64,000 nucleotides of DNA from JAOADN01 sp046155885 (GTDB taxonomy: Bacteria; Pseudomonadota; Alphaproteobacteria; Rhodobacterales; Rhodobacteraceae): positions 1 through 64,000 of the forward strand of contig JBJXFU010000007.1 of assembly GCA_046155885.1 (NCBI GenBank). The letters run 5' to 3'. Position 1 is the first letter of the stretch; each line of letters opens with the position of its first letter. Under the pieces are notes generated by a model. The model saw only the letters and a list, made by a program, of their open reading frames with translations. It was not told the origin of the DNA and did no database searches. Of this stretch, positions 14,465 through 23,497 are shown one piece after another. The position numbers and the translations under genes were made by a program.

Positions 14465-17293
14465 CTATTCGAAGCTGTAGGCGAAGCCGTCCGGCCCGCC
14501 GGTGACGGTGACCCTGCTGAGCGGCGAGCCGTCGAGCTTGCGGTTCAGGACCTGGCGGCTGAGTTCCGGCAGGAGTGTGTTGGTGAGGATCGCGTCGATC
14601 ATCCGCCCGCCCGATTCGATCTCGGTGGCGCGGGCCTTGATGGTGTCCATCACGCCTTGGCCGATCACCAGTTCCGCCGCGTGCCCGGCCATCAGGCGTT
14701 TGGCGACGCCGCGCAGCTTGTGGCCGGCGATGGCTTCGATCATCGCGTCCGAGAGGGGGTAGTAGGGGATCGTCACCACCCGGCCGAGAAGCGCGGCGGG
14801 GAAGACCTTGAGGAGCGGCGTGCGGAGCGACTGGTTCAGCTCCTCGAGGTCGGCGCCGTGCTTGCCGCTGTCGGTCCGCGCCATGATCTCTTCGGAGCCG
14901 ACGTTCGAGGTGAGCAGGATGAGCGTGTTCTTGAAGTCGATCCTGCGGCCTTCGCTGTCGTCCATCATGCCCTTGTCGAAGACCTGGAAGAAGATCTCGT
15001 GCACGTCGGGGTGGGCCTTTTCGACCTCGTCGAGAAGGATCACCGAATAGGGGTGGCGGCGGACCGCCTCGGTCAGGATGCCGCCCTTGCCGTAGCCGAC
15101 ATAGCCCGGGGGGGCGCCCTTGAGGGTGGAGACGGTGTGCGCCTCCTGGAATTCGGACATGTTGATCGAGATCAGGTTCTGTTCGCCGCCGTAGAGGGTG
15201 TCGGCAAGCGCCAGCGCGGTTTCGGTCTTGCCGACGCCGGAGGGGCCGCAGAGCATGAAGACGCCGATGGGTTTTTCCGGCGCGCCGAGGCCCGCGTAGC
15301 TGGTCTGGATGCGGTTGGCGATCATATCCATGGCGTGGTCCTGACCGACGACGCGTTCGGAGAGGATGCCGGCGAGCGCCAGCGCACGTTCGGTCGCCGA
15401 AGCGAGCATCCGGCCCATCGGGATGCCGGTCCAGTCCTGCACGACCGAGGCCACGGCATTGCGGTCGACCGACGGCAGGATCAGCGGGCGTTCGCCCTGG
15501 GCGGAGCTGAGTTCAGCCATCTTGGCGCGAAGGGCGGCGAGGGTTTCGGCGCGTTCCTCGGGTGAGAGCGGGGCGGGCTCGGCGGAGCCGGTGTCGGCGG
15601 GCGGCGCCCCGGCGGAAGCCGGGGCCTCCGGTTCGGCCGCTCCGCCACCGGGGGCGGTCCGTCCTTCGGAGGCGGGGGCCGCAGCTTCCGCCGGGGCGGG
15701 GGATTCTGTCGCGGCGGGGGCGCCCAGGTCTCCGGCCGCGCCCGTTTCGTCCACTGCCGCGCCCTGCCCGCGCAGCTTGGCGCGCAGGTCGAGAATCGCC
15801 TCGACCATCGCCTTTTCGGCGTCCCAGCGGTCCCTTGCGGCCTGGAGTTCATCCTTTGCCTTAGCGATCCCCCCGGCCACCGCCGCCTTGCGGTCGGTCA
15901 CCTCGATGCCGATCGCCTCTTCGCGTTCGATGATGCCTTCCTCGACCTCGAGGCCCTGAAGGCGGCGTTCCACGTCCTCGACCTCGGCCGGGGTGGCGTG
16001 CTGGCTGACGGCGACGCGGGCGCAGGCGGTGTCGAGCAGGCTGATCGCCTTGTCGGGAAGCTGGCGCGACGGGATGTAGCGGGCCGAGAGGCGGACGGCG
16101 GATTCGAGCGCCTCGTCGAGGATCTCGACCTTGTGGTGCTTCTCCAGCACCCCGGCCACGCCGCGCAGCATGCGGATCGCGGCGTCCTCGGCCGGTTCCT
16201 CGACCTTGACCACCTGGAAGCGGCGGGTGAGCGCGGGGTCCTTTTCGATGTGTTCCTTGTATTCGGCCCAGGTGGTGGCGGCGACGGTGCGCAACTCGCC
16301 CCGGGCGAGAGCCGGTTTCAGGAGGTTCGCGGCGTCGCCCGTCCCAGCGGCGCCGCCCGCGCCGATCAGCGTGTGGGCTTCGTCGATGAAGAGGATGACG
16401 GGCTTTTCGGACGACTGAACTTCGTCGATCACCGCCTTGAGGCGCTTTTCGAATTCGCCCTTGACGCTCGCCCCGGCCTGCATCAGCCCGATGTCGAGCA
16501 TGTGCAGGTCTACCGCCTTGAGCTGCGGCGGCACGTCGCCGCGCGCGAGGCGCAGCGCGAAACCCTCGACCACGGCGGTCTTGCCCACCCCGGCCTCGCC
16601 GGTGAGAATCGGGTTGTTCTGCCGCCGCCGCATCAGGATGTCGATGATCTGGCGGATTTCCATGTCGCGGCCGATGACCGGGTCGATCTTGCCCGCCCGT
16701 GCGCGTTCAGTGAGGTTCGTGGCGTATTGCGAGAGCGCGGACTGGCCGCCGGGCTTGGCCTTGGGCTTGTCCTCGGCCGCCTGGGCGGGACCGGTGGCTT
16801 CTATCGATTCCACGAGCAGGTCGGAAAGCTGGCCGGACATCGAGGCGGGGTCGATCTTGTCGAACTCGAGGCTCATCTTGAAGAGCAGGCCTTCCAGCGC
16901 CGGGGTCTTCAGCGCGCCGAGCAGGATGTAGGCCGAGCGCACGCTGGTGTCGCCGAATTCGAGGCTGGCGAGCGTCCAGGCCTCGCGGATGGCATGGAAG
17001 AGATGATCGGAGAATTCCTCGACCGACCCGGCGCCATGCGGCAGCTGGTCGAGCGCGCGTTGCAGGTCGCCCTCAAGGCGGCCTTCGTCCACCCCGGCGG
17101 ATTTCAGGAGAATTTCGAAATCCGAACGTTCTGCGCGGGAAAGTCCCCAGACGAAGTGAACAAGTTCCACGTAGGGGTTGCCGCGCGCCTTGGCGGTCTG
17201 CGCCGCGCCGGAGAAGGCCTTGAGGCAGACCGGGTTCAGCTTGCCGACAAGCTCTTTGCGCTTGAAGGTCTCGGGGGTCGCGCGCTGGGCCAT
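14465..17293 (-). CDS. tssH: T6SS sheath-disassembly ATPase ClpV (TssH)
   Basis: AAA+ ATPase that dismantles the contracted TssB/TssC sheath for reuse. 942 residues: a Clp N domain (ETFKRKELVGKLNPVCLKAF), D1 with Walker A GEAGVGKT (~232-239) and Walker B VILFIDEAHTLIG, a coiled-coil M region, D2 with GPSGVGKTE (~residue 660) and VILLDEVEKAH, and a C-terminal ClpB D2-small domain. A ~70-residue Ala/Pro/Glu/Gly-rich insert (about nt 15560-15770) lies between M region and D2 and is not standard. ATG 17293 gives MAQRATPETF; the upstream frame is Arg-rich. Divergent from the kinase gene. Confidence 0.96.
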   Translation of the reverse strand: MAQRATPETFKRKELVGKLNPVCLKAFSGAAQTAKARGNPYVELVHFVWGLSRAERSDFEILLKSAGVDEGRLEGDLQRALDQLPHGAGSVEEFSDHLFHAIREAWTLASLEFGDTSVRSAYILLGALKTPALEGLLFKMSLEFDKIDPASMSGQLSDLLVESIEATGPAQAAEDKPKAKPGGQSALSQYATNLTERARAGKIDPVIGRDMEIRQIIDILMRRRQNNPILTGEAGVGKTAVVEGFALRLARGDVPPQLKAVDLHMLDIGLMQAGASVKGEFEKRLKAVIDEVQSSEKPVILFIDEAHTLIGAGGAAGTGDAANLLKPALARGELRTVAATTWAEYKEHIEKDPALTRRFQVVKVEEPAEDAAIRMLRGVAGVLEKHHKVEILDEALESAVRLSARYIPSRQLPDKAISLLDTACARVAVSQHATPAEVEDVERRLQGLEVEEGIIEREEAIGIEVTDRKAAVAGGIAKAKDELQAARDRWDAEKAMVEAILDLRAKLRGQGAAVDETGAAGDLGAPAATESPAPAEAAAPASEGRTAPGGGAAEPEAPASAGAPPADTGSAEPAPLSPEERAETLAALRAKMAELSSAQGERPLILPSVDRNAVASVVQDWTGIPMGRMLASATERALALAGILSERVVGQDHAMDMIANRIQTSYAGLGAPEKPIGVFMLCGPSGVGKTETALALADTLYGGEQNLISINMSEFQEAHTVSTLKGAPPGYVGYGKGGILTEAVRRHPYSVILLDEVEKAHPDVHEIFFQVFDKGMMDDSEGRRIDFKNTLILLTSNVGSEEIMARTDSGKHGADLEELNQSLRTPLLKVFPAALLGRVVTIPYYPLSDAMIEAIAGHKLRGVAKRLMAGHAAELVIGQGVMDTIKARATEIESGGRMIDAILTNTLLPELSRQVLNRKLDGSPLSRVTVTGGPDGFAYSFE

Positions 17294-17442
17294 GTCGTTT
17301 CGTCTCGCCAGTTGGGTTCGGGTTGAAACTCGCCTTACCAAGAAAAAGCGGGCACGTTTACCAGAAGCTAGTCTATGTTGGACCCGCGCGTCACGCCTCA
17401 GTTTTCACGCCCGCCCCGTTCGCCTGCCGAGGAAGCCCAAAC
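17294..17442. promoter_or_regulatory. Divergent promoter region of the T6SS core
   Basis: 149 bp between clpV (leftward) and the kinase gene (rightward), the only sizeable gap separating the two main T6SS transcription units. It contains A+T-richer tracts (for example CCAAGAAAAAGC at 17339-17350 and TAGTCTATGTTG at 17370-17381). I could not fit a consensus -35/-10 pair with proper spacing, so exact promoters are not assigned. AGGAAG precedes the kinase ATG. Confidence 0.45.
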
Positions 17443-19596
17443 ATGATCCCACCGCTACCCGGAGACATTTTCCAGCCGGGACAGATTCTCAACAACACCT
17501 ACGAGATAGAAGGCGTGCTGGGGCGCGGCGGAACGGGCGAGGTCTATCGCGCGCGCAACACCGTTACCGGGCAGACGGTGGCGATCAAGGCGCTGAGCAA
17601 ACAGTTTTCCGGCACCGAGCAGTCGCTGGAACTGATGCGGCGCGAGGCGGAGATGCGCGACGTGCGCGACGACGCGGTGGTGCGCTACTTCGAGTGCTCG
17701 CGGTCGGACCAGGGGCATATCTTCCTGGTCATGGACTTCATCGACGGGCCTTCGGTCGCCGACCTGATGGCGCGGCGGTCGCTTGACCAGCGCGAGCTTC
17801 TGATCATCGCACATCGCGTGGCCCAGGGGCTGCTTGCGGCGCATACGCACGGGATGGTGCATCGCGACCTGTCGCCCGACAACATCATCCTGAGGGGGGG
17901 CGAGCCGGACCGCGCGACGCTGATCGATTTCGGCATCGCCAAGGACACTGCGCAGGGGGCGCGCACCATTGTCGGCAACGACTTCGCGGGGAAGTACGAA
18001 TACGCCTCGCCCGAGCAGCTCGAGGGCAAGTCCGAGACGCGGTCGGACCTGTATTCGCTGGGGGCCACGCTGCTGGCGGCGTTCCGCGGGCGGGTGCCGT
18101 TCGAGGGCGCGCTGCCGGGCGAGATGATCCGGCGCAAGCAGAGCCCCCTGGACACCGAGGGCGTGCCGGAGCCGCTGAAGGGGCTGATCGACGCGCTGAC
18201 CAAGCCCAAGGCGGCGGAGCGGCCCGATTCGGCCAGTGTCGTCGTCGAGCGCCTGGCCGAGATGCTGGCGCCGAAGCGCGGTGGCGGGCGCGAGGCGGCC
18301 GCGCGGGCCCGGCGCGCGGCGACGGCTGTACCCCGCGGTGGCGCGGCGGCGCCAAAGCGGTCGGGATCGGGGCTTCTGTGGATCGGGCTGGTCATTCTGA
18401 TCGCGGTGGCAGGCGGCGGGGCGTGGTATTCGGGTCTGGTGGGCAAGATGTTTCCCACGCCGCTGCCCGTCGCCTCGCCCTACCGGCTTTCGGCCGCCTC
18501 GGGCAGTGACAGCGCCCGCGCCGTGCTTTCCGGCAACGCTCCGTCATCGGAAGCCGCGGCGGCGATCGCCTCAGCTTTCTCTACGGCGACGGGGCAGCCG
18601 ACGGAAGCCTCGCCCCTCACGCTCGCGGACGGTGTGCCGAGCGAAGGTTGGGCCGGTTCGGTGGCGGAGCTTTTCGGGAATCTTGGTGGCATCGAGGGTT
18701 GGACGGTCGAGGTGAGCGGGACCGAGGTATCGATTTCGGGCCTCGCCTCCGATAGCGCGACGAAGGCCGAGGCCGGAACGCGGCTTGACGGCTGGGCGGG
18801 CAAGGGCGGCTTCGATCTGTCGCTGGCGCTCGCCGCCGGGCCGAGAACCCTGGCGTACGAGGCGGTGGCGCCGGTCCTTGCGGAGATGGCCGATTGCGGG
18901 CGGCTTTCGGCCGAGGCGCCCGAGGGCGGGACCTGGGGGCTGGGCGACACGATCCGGGTGACAGGCTACGCGGCCGGGTCGGAGACGGCGGCGGGTGTGG
19001 CGGCGCGGCTGAAGGAGATCGCCGGTGACCGGCAGGTGAAGGTCGATACCTCGGTGCTGAACGCCGATGTCTGCGCGGTGCGCTCGGTGGTTCCGGACGC
19101 GCCGGACGACCAGCTTTCGATCTGGTTCGGCGACGGGGCGACGGGGGCGGCCAACACCACGGGAATCTTCCGGCAGGGCCAGAACCCGATCGTGGAGATC
19201 CTCGCCCCCGACAGCCTGACCGGTCTGAAGCTGACCGTGGTGGTGGTGGACAACGAAGGCAAGGTGTTCAGCGTCGTCCCGAACGCGCTGGACGCCGAAA
19301 CTTCGGTCGACGCGCTGGGCAAGGTCGAGCAGGGGGTGCGGAGGGTCAGGGTGCTGCATTCCGCGACGCTGGCTTACGATTACCAGCGGCCGAAGGTGTT
19401 CTTCGTCACCGTGGACCCCGACAACTTCGGCAAGCAGGAGGTGTTCGCCTTCCTGTCCAAGGATGAGCTGTTCAACCCCCGCAGGCCGGCCGAGGAAAGC
19501 GTGGAGTCCTTCGTCAAGGCGCTGCGCGAGGCCCAGGCGGCGGCGCCCGGCAATATCGTCGGACTGGCGGCGCGACTGCTGGAATCCCGACCTTGA
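17443..19596 (+). CDS. ppkA: Membrane Ser/Thr protein kinase, PpkA-type T6SS regulator
   Basis: 717 residues. A Hanks-type kinase domain spans ~20-275: glycine loop GRGGTGEVY, ATP lysine K49 (TVAIKAL), catalytic HRDLSPDN (140-147) and DFG (162-164), then APE-like YASPEQLEG. An Ala/Arg linker leads to one transmembrane helix (311-330) and a ~385-residue periplasmic part of unknown fold. In T6SS, PpkA phosphorylates the FHA protein to trigger assembly, opposed by PppA; both partners are encoded here. ATG 17443 is preceded by AGGAAG. The frame continues upstream to 17323 without a better start. The periplasmic region probably senses the envelope, an inference from topology. Confidence 0.92.
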   Translation: MIPPLPGDIFQPGQILNNTYEIEGVLGRGGTGEVYRARNTVTGQTVAIKALSKQFSGTEQSLELMRREAEMRDVRDDAVVRYFECSRSDQGHIFLVMDFIDGPSVADLMARRSLDQRELLIIAHRVAQGLLAAHTHGMVHRDLSPDNIILRGGEPDRATLIDFGIAKDTAQGARTIVGNDFAGKYEYASPEQLEGKSETRSDLYSLGATLLAAFRGRVPFEGALPGEMIRRKQSPLDTEGVPEPLKGLIDALTKPKAAERPDSASVVVERLAEMLAPKRGGGREAAARARRAATAVPRGGAAAPKRSGSGLLWIGLVILIAVAGGGAWYSGLVGKMFPTPLPVASPYRLSAASGSDSARAVLSGNAPSSEAAAAIASAFSTATGQPTEASPLTLADGVPSEGWAGSVAELFGNLGGIEGWTVEVSGTEVSISGLASDSATKAEAGTRLDGWAGKGGFDLSLALAAGPRTLAYEAVAPVLAEMADCGRLSAEAPEGGTWGLGDTIRVTGYAAGSETAAGVAARLKEIAGDRQVKVDTSVLNADVCAVRSVVPDAPDDQLSIWFGDGATGAANTTGIFRQGQNPIVEILAPDSLTGLKLTVVVVDNEGKVFSVVPNALDAETSVDALGKVEQGVRRVRVLHSATLAYDYQRPKVFFVTVDPDNFGKQEVFAFLSKDELFNPRRPAEESVESFVKALREAQAAAPGNIVGLAARLLESRP

Positions 19597-19670
19597 CCCA
19601 AGGTCAAAAACAGCGAAGATCGCCGCTAGAGGCGCGATTTCACAGCAGTTGTTGACGGGGCTTCTTGCCG

Positions 19671-20846
19671 ATGGCGGATTTGCAGGCCTTCCTCGAGCCG
19701 ATCGCCGGACCCGACCCGGCGGGCGCGGAATTGCGGAACGATCCGCGTTTCCACGAGCTCGAACGGCTGCTCGATCCGGCCGGCCGGGAACGGCGGGCGG
19801 AGAACCTGAAAGGCGGCGGCACCGGGGCTGCGGCGATCGACTGGTCGACGCTGTTGGACAAGTGCGCCGAGCTTTCGTCGGAGGGAAGGGATGTCCGGCT
19901 GCTGATGCTCGCGGTCCGGGCGCTGGCGGCGCAGGACGGATTCGACGGACTGGCGCAGGGGCTGCGGCTTCTGGCCGAAACGGCGCAGCGCCATTGGGAC
20001 CACCTGCATCCGGCGCTTCGTGAAAATCCTTCCAAGCAACAGGCGGCGCTGCGGCGGCTCAACGCCTTCAAGCAGGTCGAGAACAACGAGAACGGGCTTC
20101 TCAGCGATCTGGAGTTCAATATCGCGGCCCAGGCGAAGGGCATGGGCTTCGCCAGTGGCTCGGACATGGCGTTTGCGTCGCTGACGCCGGCATCGCTTCT
20201 GGCCGAGCGCAACGACGCGATGAGCGACAAGGACCGCACCGAGTTCATCGCCCAGCACGAGGCGCGGGTGAACCGGGTCATGGGGGTGCTTCGCGTCATA
20301 GCGGCGGAGCGGCCGGACGACCTTGCGGCGCTGGCCGAGGGGGTGCGTTCGGCGCGGGCGGCGCTGGGCGAACTTGAGGCGGCGCTCGACGCGCACGTGA
20401 TGGAGAACGGGGTTGGCGTGCGCTTTGCCACGCTGGCGAAGTTCCTGACCCGAATCGATACGACGCTTGCGCCGCACCTGCCGGCGGGCGGGCCGGCGAT
20501 GACCGAGGAGGCTCCGATGCCTGAGGCGATGCCCGGAGCGGAATCGGGGGCGGAACCGGCGGCGATCCCGGCGGCGGGCGCGGAGGGCGCGGTGCGCATG
20601 GCGGTGGCCCCGGTCCAGGCCGGTCTGCCGGCACGGATCACGACGCGGGCCGAAGTCGAGCGTGCGCTGGACCTGATCATCGACTACTACGAGAAGATCG
20701 AGCCGTCCTCGCCCATCCCGCATCTGGCGAAACGGATGCGGAAGATGGTGCCGATGAACTTCCTGCAACTGATGGCCGAGCTCGCGCCGAGCGGAATGAA
20801 GGATTTCCAGGGGCTTGTGGGCGCCCTGGAGGAAAAGGCCAAGTAA
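19671..20846 (+). CDS. tssA: T6SS protein TssA (ImpA family)
   Basis: 391 residues. The ImpA N domain is evident: LEPIAGPDPAGAELRNDPRF, then DWSTLLDKCAELSSEGRDVR and HWDHLHPAL. A C-terminal domain ends EKIEPSSPIPHLAKRMRKMV followed by FLQLMAELAP, the usual short-TssA ending. TssA docks on the baseplate and guides sheath and tail-tube polymerisation. A Pro/Ala/Glu-rich linker lies between the domains. ATG 19671 is chosen; an upstream TTG at 19665 adds two residues. 74 bp separate it from the kinase gene, and tssB follows 33 bp later with a strong ribosome site. Confidence 0.92.
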   Translation: MADLQAFLEPIAGPDPAGAELRNDPRFHELERLLDPAGRERRAENLKGGGTGAAAIDWSTLLDKCAELSSEGRDVRLLMLAVRALAAQDGFDGLAQGLRLLAETAQRHWDHLHPALRENPSKQQAALRRLNAFKQVENNENGLLSDLEFNIAAQAKGMGFASGSDMAFASLTPASLLAERNDAMSDKDRTEFIAQHEARVNRVMGVLRVIAAERPDDLAALAEGVRSARAALGELEAALDAHVMENGVGVRFATLAKFLTRIDTTLAPHLPAGGPAMTEEAPMPEAMPGAESGAEPAAIPAAGAEGAVRMAVAPVQAGLPARITTRAEVERALDLIIDYYEKIEPSSPIPHLAKRMRKMVPMNFLQLMAELAPSGMKDFQGLVGALEEKAK

Positions 20847-20879
20847 GACGCCGCAACCCCGAGGAGGAGTGCTGAAGCT

Positions 20880-21410
20880 ATGAGCGAAAGCAAGCAGAAG
20901 GTGATCGAGCGGAACCGCGCGCCGCGGGTCCAGATCGCCTATGACGTGGAGCATTACGGCAGCCCGACGACCATCGAGCTTCCGTTCGTGATGGGGGTCA
21001 TGGCCGATCTCGCGGGTGCGTCGGAGACGAAGGAGGCCAAGAAGGCCCCTGCCGACCGGCAGTTCACCGAGGTCGACGCGGGCCGCTTCGGCAAGTTCAT
21101 GGAGGCGCTTTCGCCGCGCGTGAAGGCGCGGGTTCCGAACAAGCTTCCCGGCAAGGAGGGCGAGGCGACCGACGAGGAAATGTTCGTCGATCTGTCGTTC
21201 AAGAACATGGGCGACTTCGCCCCCGACAAGGTCGCCGAACAGGTTCCGGCGCTGGCGGAACTGATGAAGATGCGCCGGCAGCTCAACGAGCTTCTGGGCT
21301 ACATGGACGGCAAGGTGAGCGCCGAGAAGCGGATCGCGCAGCTTCTGACGAACGAGCCCTTGCTGCAGCAGGTCGCGGACGACGCGCTGAAGTCGGGCAA
21401 GGGGGAATAA
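20880..21410 (+). CDS. tssB: T6SS contractile sheath small subunit TssB
   Basis: 176 residues with typical TssB/VipA motifs: RNRAPRVQIAYDVE, IELPFVMGVMADLAG, DRQFTEVDAGRFGKFME and FVDLSFKNMGDFAPDKVAEQ. It assembles with TssC into the contractile sheath in the cytoplasm. The purine-rich GAGGAGGAG ahead of the ATG is the strongest ribosome site in this operon, fitting a highly made structural protein. tssC starts 3 bp after its stop. Confidence 0.97.
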   Translation: MSESKQKVIERNRAPRVQIAYDVEHYGSPTTIELPFVMGVMADLAGASETKEAKKAPADRQFTEVDAGRFGKFMEALSPRVKARVPNKLPGKEGEATDEEMFVDLSFKNMGDFAPDKVAEQVPALAELMKMRRQLNELLGYMDGKVSAEKRIAQLLTNEPLLQQVADDALKSGKGE

Positions 21411-21413
21411 GCG

Positions 21414-22925
21414 ATGTCAGAGGCCAAACAGGGCGCCGCCGGCGCCGCAGCCGAAGCCCAGGCGCTTGATCTTGGGGAGTTCAGCGACCTTCTGGAGAAG
21501 GATTTCCGTGTCAAGGAGGACGAAAGCGCCAAGCTGAAATCGCTGGTCGCCAACCTTGCCATCGCGGCCAAGGACCGGTCGGGCACGGCGACGATTTCCG
21601 GCAACGCGGTGAAGTCGATCAAGTCGCTCATCGCCGGGATCGACGCGCTGATCTCGACCCAGATGAACGAAATCCTGCACAGCCCCGAAGTGCGGCAGCT
21701 CGAGGGGACGTGGCGGGGGCTTCACTACCTGGTCAACAACTCCGAGACCGACCAGAAGCTGAAGATCCGGGTGATGAACATCACCAAGGAGCAGCTTGCC
21801 GACCAGCTCGAGGATTACGAAGGCCAGATGTGGGACCAGTCGCCCGCGTTCCGGGCGCTGTACACGTCGGAGTATTCGCAGTTCGGGGGCGAGCCCTATG
21901 GCTGCCTGGTCGGCGCCTATGAGTTCAGCCACCATCCGAAGGACGTGGCGCTGCTGAGGAACCTGTCGGGCATCTGCTCGAGCGCGCATGCGCCCTTCAT
22001 CGCGGCCGCTTCGCCCAAGCTTTTCCGGATGGAAAGCTGGCAGGAACTGCCGAACCCGCAGGACCTGCAACAGATCGTGTCGTCGCCCGACTATGCGAGC
22101 TGGCAGTCGCTTCGGGAAAGCGAGGATGCGCGGTACATCGGGCTGACCATGCCGCGGGTGCTGGCGCGACTGCCCTACGGGGCCGACACCGTGCCGGTGA
22201 AGGGCTTCGCCTTCGAAGAGACGATGGACGGCAAACACGACCATTTCGTCTGGATGAACGCCGCCTTCGCGATGGGCGTGAACATCAACCGCAGCCACAA
22301 GCTTTATGGCTGGGGCACGCAGATCCGGGGCGTGGAATCGGGCGGCACGGTGCTGAACCTGCCGGTCTACACCTTCCCGACCGATGACGGTTCGGTGGCG
22401 ATGAAGTGCCCCACCGAGATCGCCATCGACGACCGGCGCGAGGCGGAGCTTGCCAAGCTCGGGATGATGCCGATCCTGCACCGCAAGAACACCGATCTTG
22501 CAGCCTTCATCGGCGCGCATTCGCTGCAGGACGACGAGGCGCGGGCCGGCCGGCTGGTCGATCCGGACGCGCAGGCGAACGAGCGGTTGAGCGCGAACCT
22601 GCCCTATCTCTTCCCGGTCTGCCGCTTCGCCCACTACCTGAAGGCGATCGCGCGCGACAAGGTCGGCACGTTCAAGGAACGCGGCGACATGCAGAAGTGG
22701 CTGAGCGAGTGGATCAACCGGTACGTGCTGCAAAGCACCGCCGGCGCCGATGACAAGCTCAAGGCGCGCCGGCCGCTGGCCAAGGCCGAAGTGCAGGTGG
22801 ACAGCGTCGAGGGGCGCCCGGGCTACTACAACGCGCGCTTCTACCTGCGGCCGCACTATCAGCTTGAGGGCATCAACGCGAGCCTGCGGCTGGTTTCGGA
22901 ACTGCCGTCGGTCAAGGGCACCTGA
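21414..22925 (+). CDS. tssC: T6SS contractile sheath large subunit TssC
   Basis: 503 residues, the usual length. Classical TssC/VipB stretches are EGTWRGLHYLVNNSETDQKL, YGCLVGAYEFSHHPKDVALL, LGMMPILHRKNTDLAAFIGA and the C-terminal RPGYYNARFYLRPHYQLEGI. It forms the outer layer of the sheath with TssB and contains the segment recognised by ClpV after contraction. The gene follows tssB by 3 bp. Nothing unusual. Confidence 0.97.
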   Translation: MSEAKQGAAGAAAEAQALDLGEFSDLLEKDFRVKEDESAKLKSLVANLAIAAKDRSGTATISGNAVKSIKSLIAGIDALISTQMNEILHSPEVRQLEGTWRGLHYLVNNSETDQKLKIRVMNITKEQLADQLEDYEGQMWDQSPAFRALYTSEYSQFGGEPYGCLVGAYEFSHHPKDVALLRNLSGICSSAHAPFIAAASPKLFRMESWQELPNPQDLQQIVSSPDYASWQSLRESEDARYIGLTMPRVLARLPYGADTVPVKGFAFEETMDGKHDHFVWMNAAFAMGVNINRSHKLYGWGTQIRGVESGGTVLNLPVYTFPTDDGSVAMKCPTEIAIDDRREAELAKLGMMPILHRKNTDLAAFIGAHSLQDDEARAGRLVDPDAQANERLSANLPYLFPVCRFAHYLKAIARDKVGTFKERGDMQKWLSEWINRYVLQSTAGADDKLKARRPLAKAEVQVDSVEGRPGYYNARFYLRPHYQLEGINASLRLVSELPSVKGT

Positions 22926-22972
22926 CAAGCTTCATCAACGTCGAACCACAAGCATAGGGAAGGAAAAGTAGA

Positions 22973-23455
22973 ATGCCGATTTTCATGAAGATCGACGGCG
23001 TCAAGGGCGCGGTGCAGGCTGTCGGGTACGAGGAGCATATCGCGCTCGATTCGATCCAGTACGGGGTCGGACGGGGCGTTTCGTCGTTCACCGGCACGTC
23101 GCGCGAGGTTTCGTCGCCGAGTTTTTCGGAAATCTCGTGCTCGAAGACACTCGATTCCGCTTCGCAGCCGATCTTCCGGAACGCGATGTTCGGCGACGCG
23201 ATCGACGAGATCAAAATCTTCTTCGTGCGCGACAAGACGATGGGCGAGCTTGAAGCCTACCTCACGATTACACTTCAGAACGTGCTGGTGACCAACTATT
23301 CGATCTCTCACTCCAGCGGCGGCGACGTGCCTTCGGAGAGTTTCTCGCTGAACTTCATGATCCACCACCACGAGCAGACCTGGCGCTCGGACGACTATTC
23401 CGAGGGCGGCGAGGACGAGTCGTCCTACGACCTGTCGCAGATGAAGCCGATCTGA
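22973..23455 (+). CDS. hcp: T6SS tail-tube protein Hcp (TssD)
   Basis: 160 residues in the Hcp1 pattern: MPIFMKIDGVKGAV, then SIQYGVGRGVSS and IFFVRDKTMGELEAYLTITL, followed by NVLVTNYSISHSSGGDVP and SFSLNFMIHHHEQTW. It stacks as hexameric rings inside the sheath and is secreted with effectors. A good ribosome site (AGGGAAGG) lies just before the ATG. There is no fused toxin. It is the only hcp gene in the window, 47 bp after tssC. Confidence 0.96.
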   Translation: MPIFMKIDGVKGAVQAVGYEEHIALDSIQYGVGRGVSSFTGTSREVSSPSFSEISCSKTLDSASQPIFRNAMFGDAIDEIKIFFVRDKTMGELEAYLTITLQNVLVTNYSISHSSGGDVPSESFSLNFMIHHHEQTWRSDDYSEGGEDESSYDLSQMKPI

Positions 23456-23497
23456 CCGGGCCGGCGCCCGGTGACCGAAGCAGGGGGATAGCCGGCC

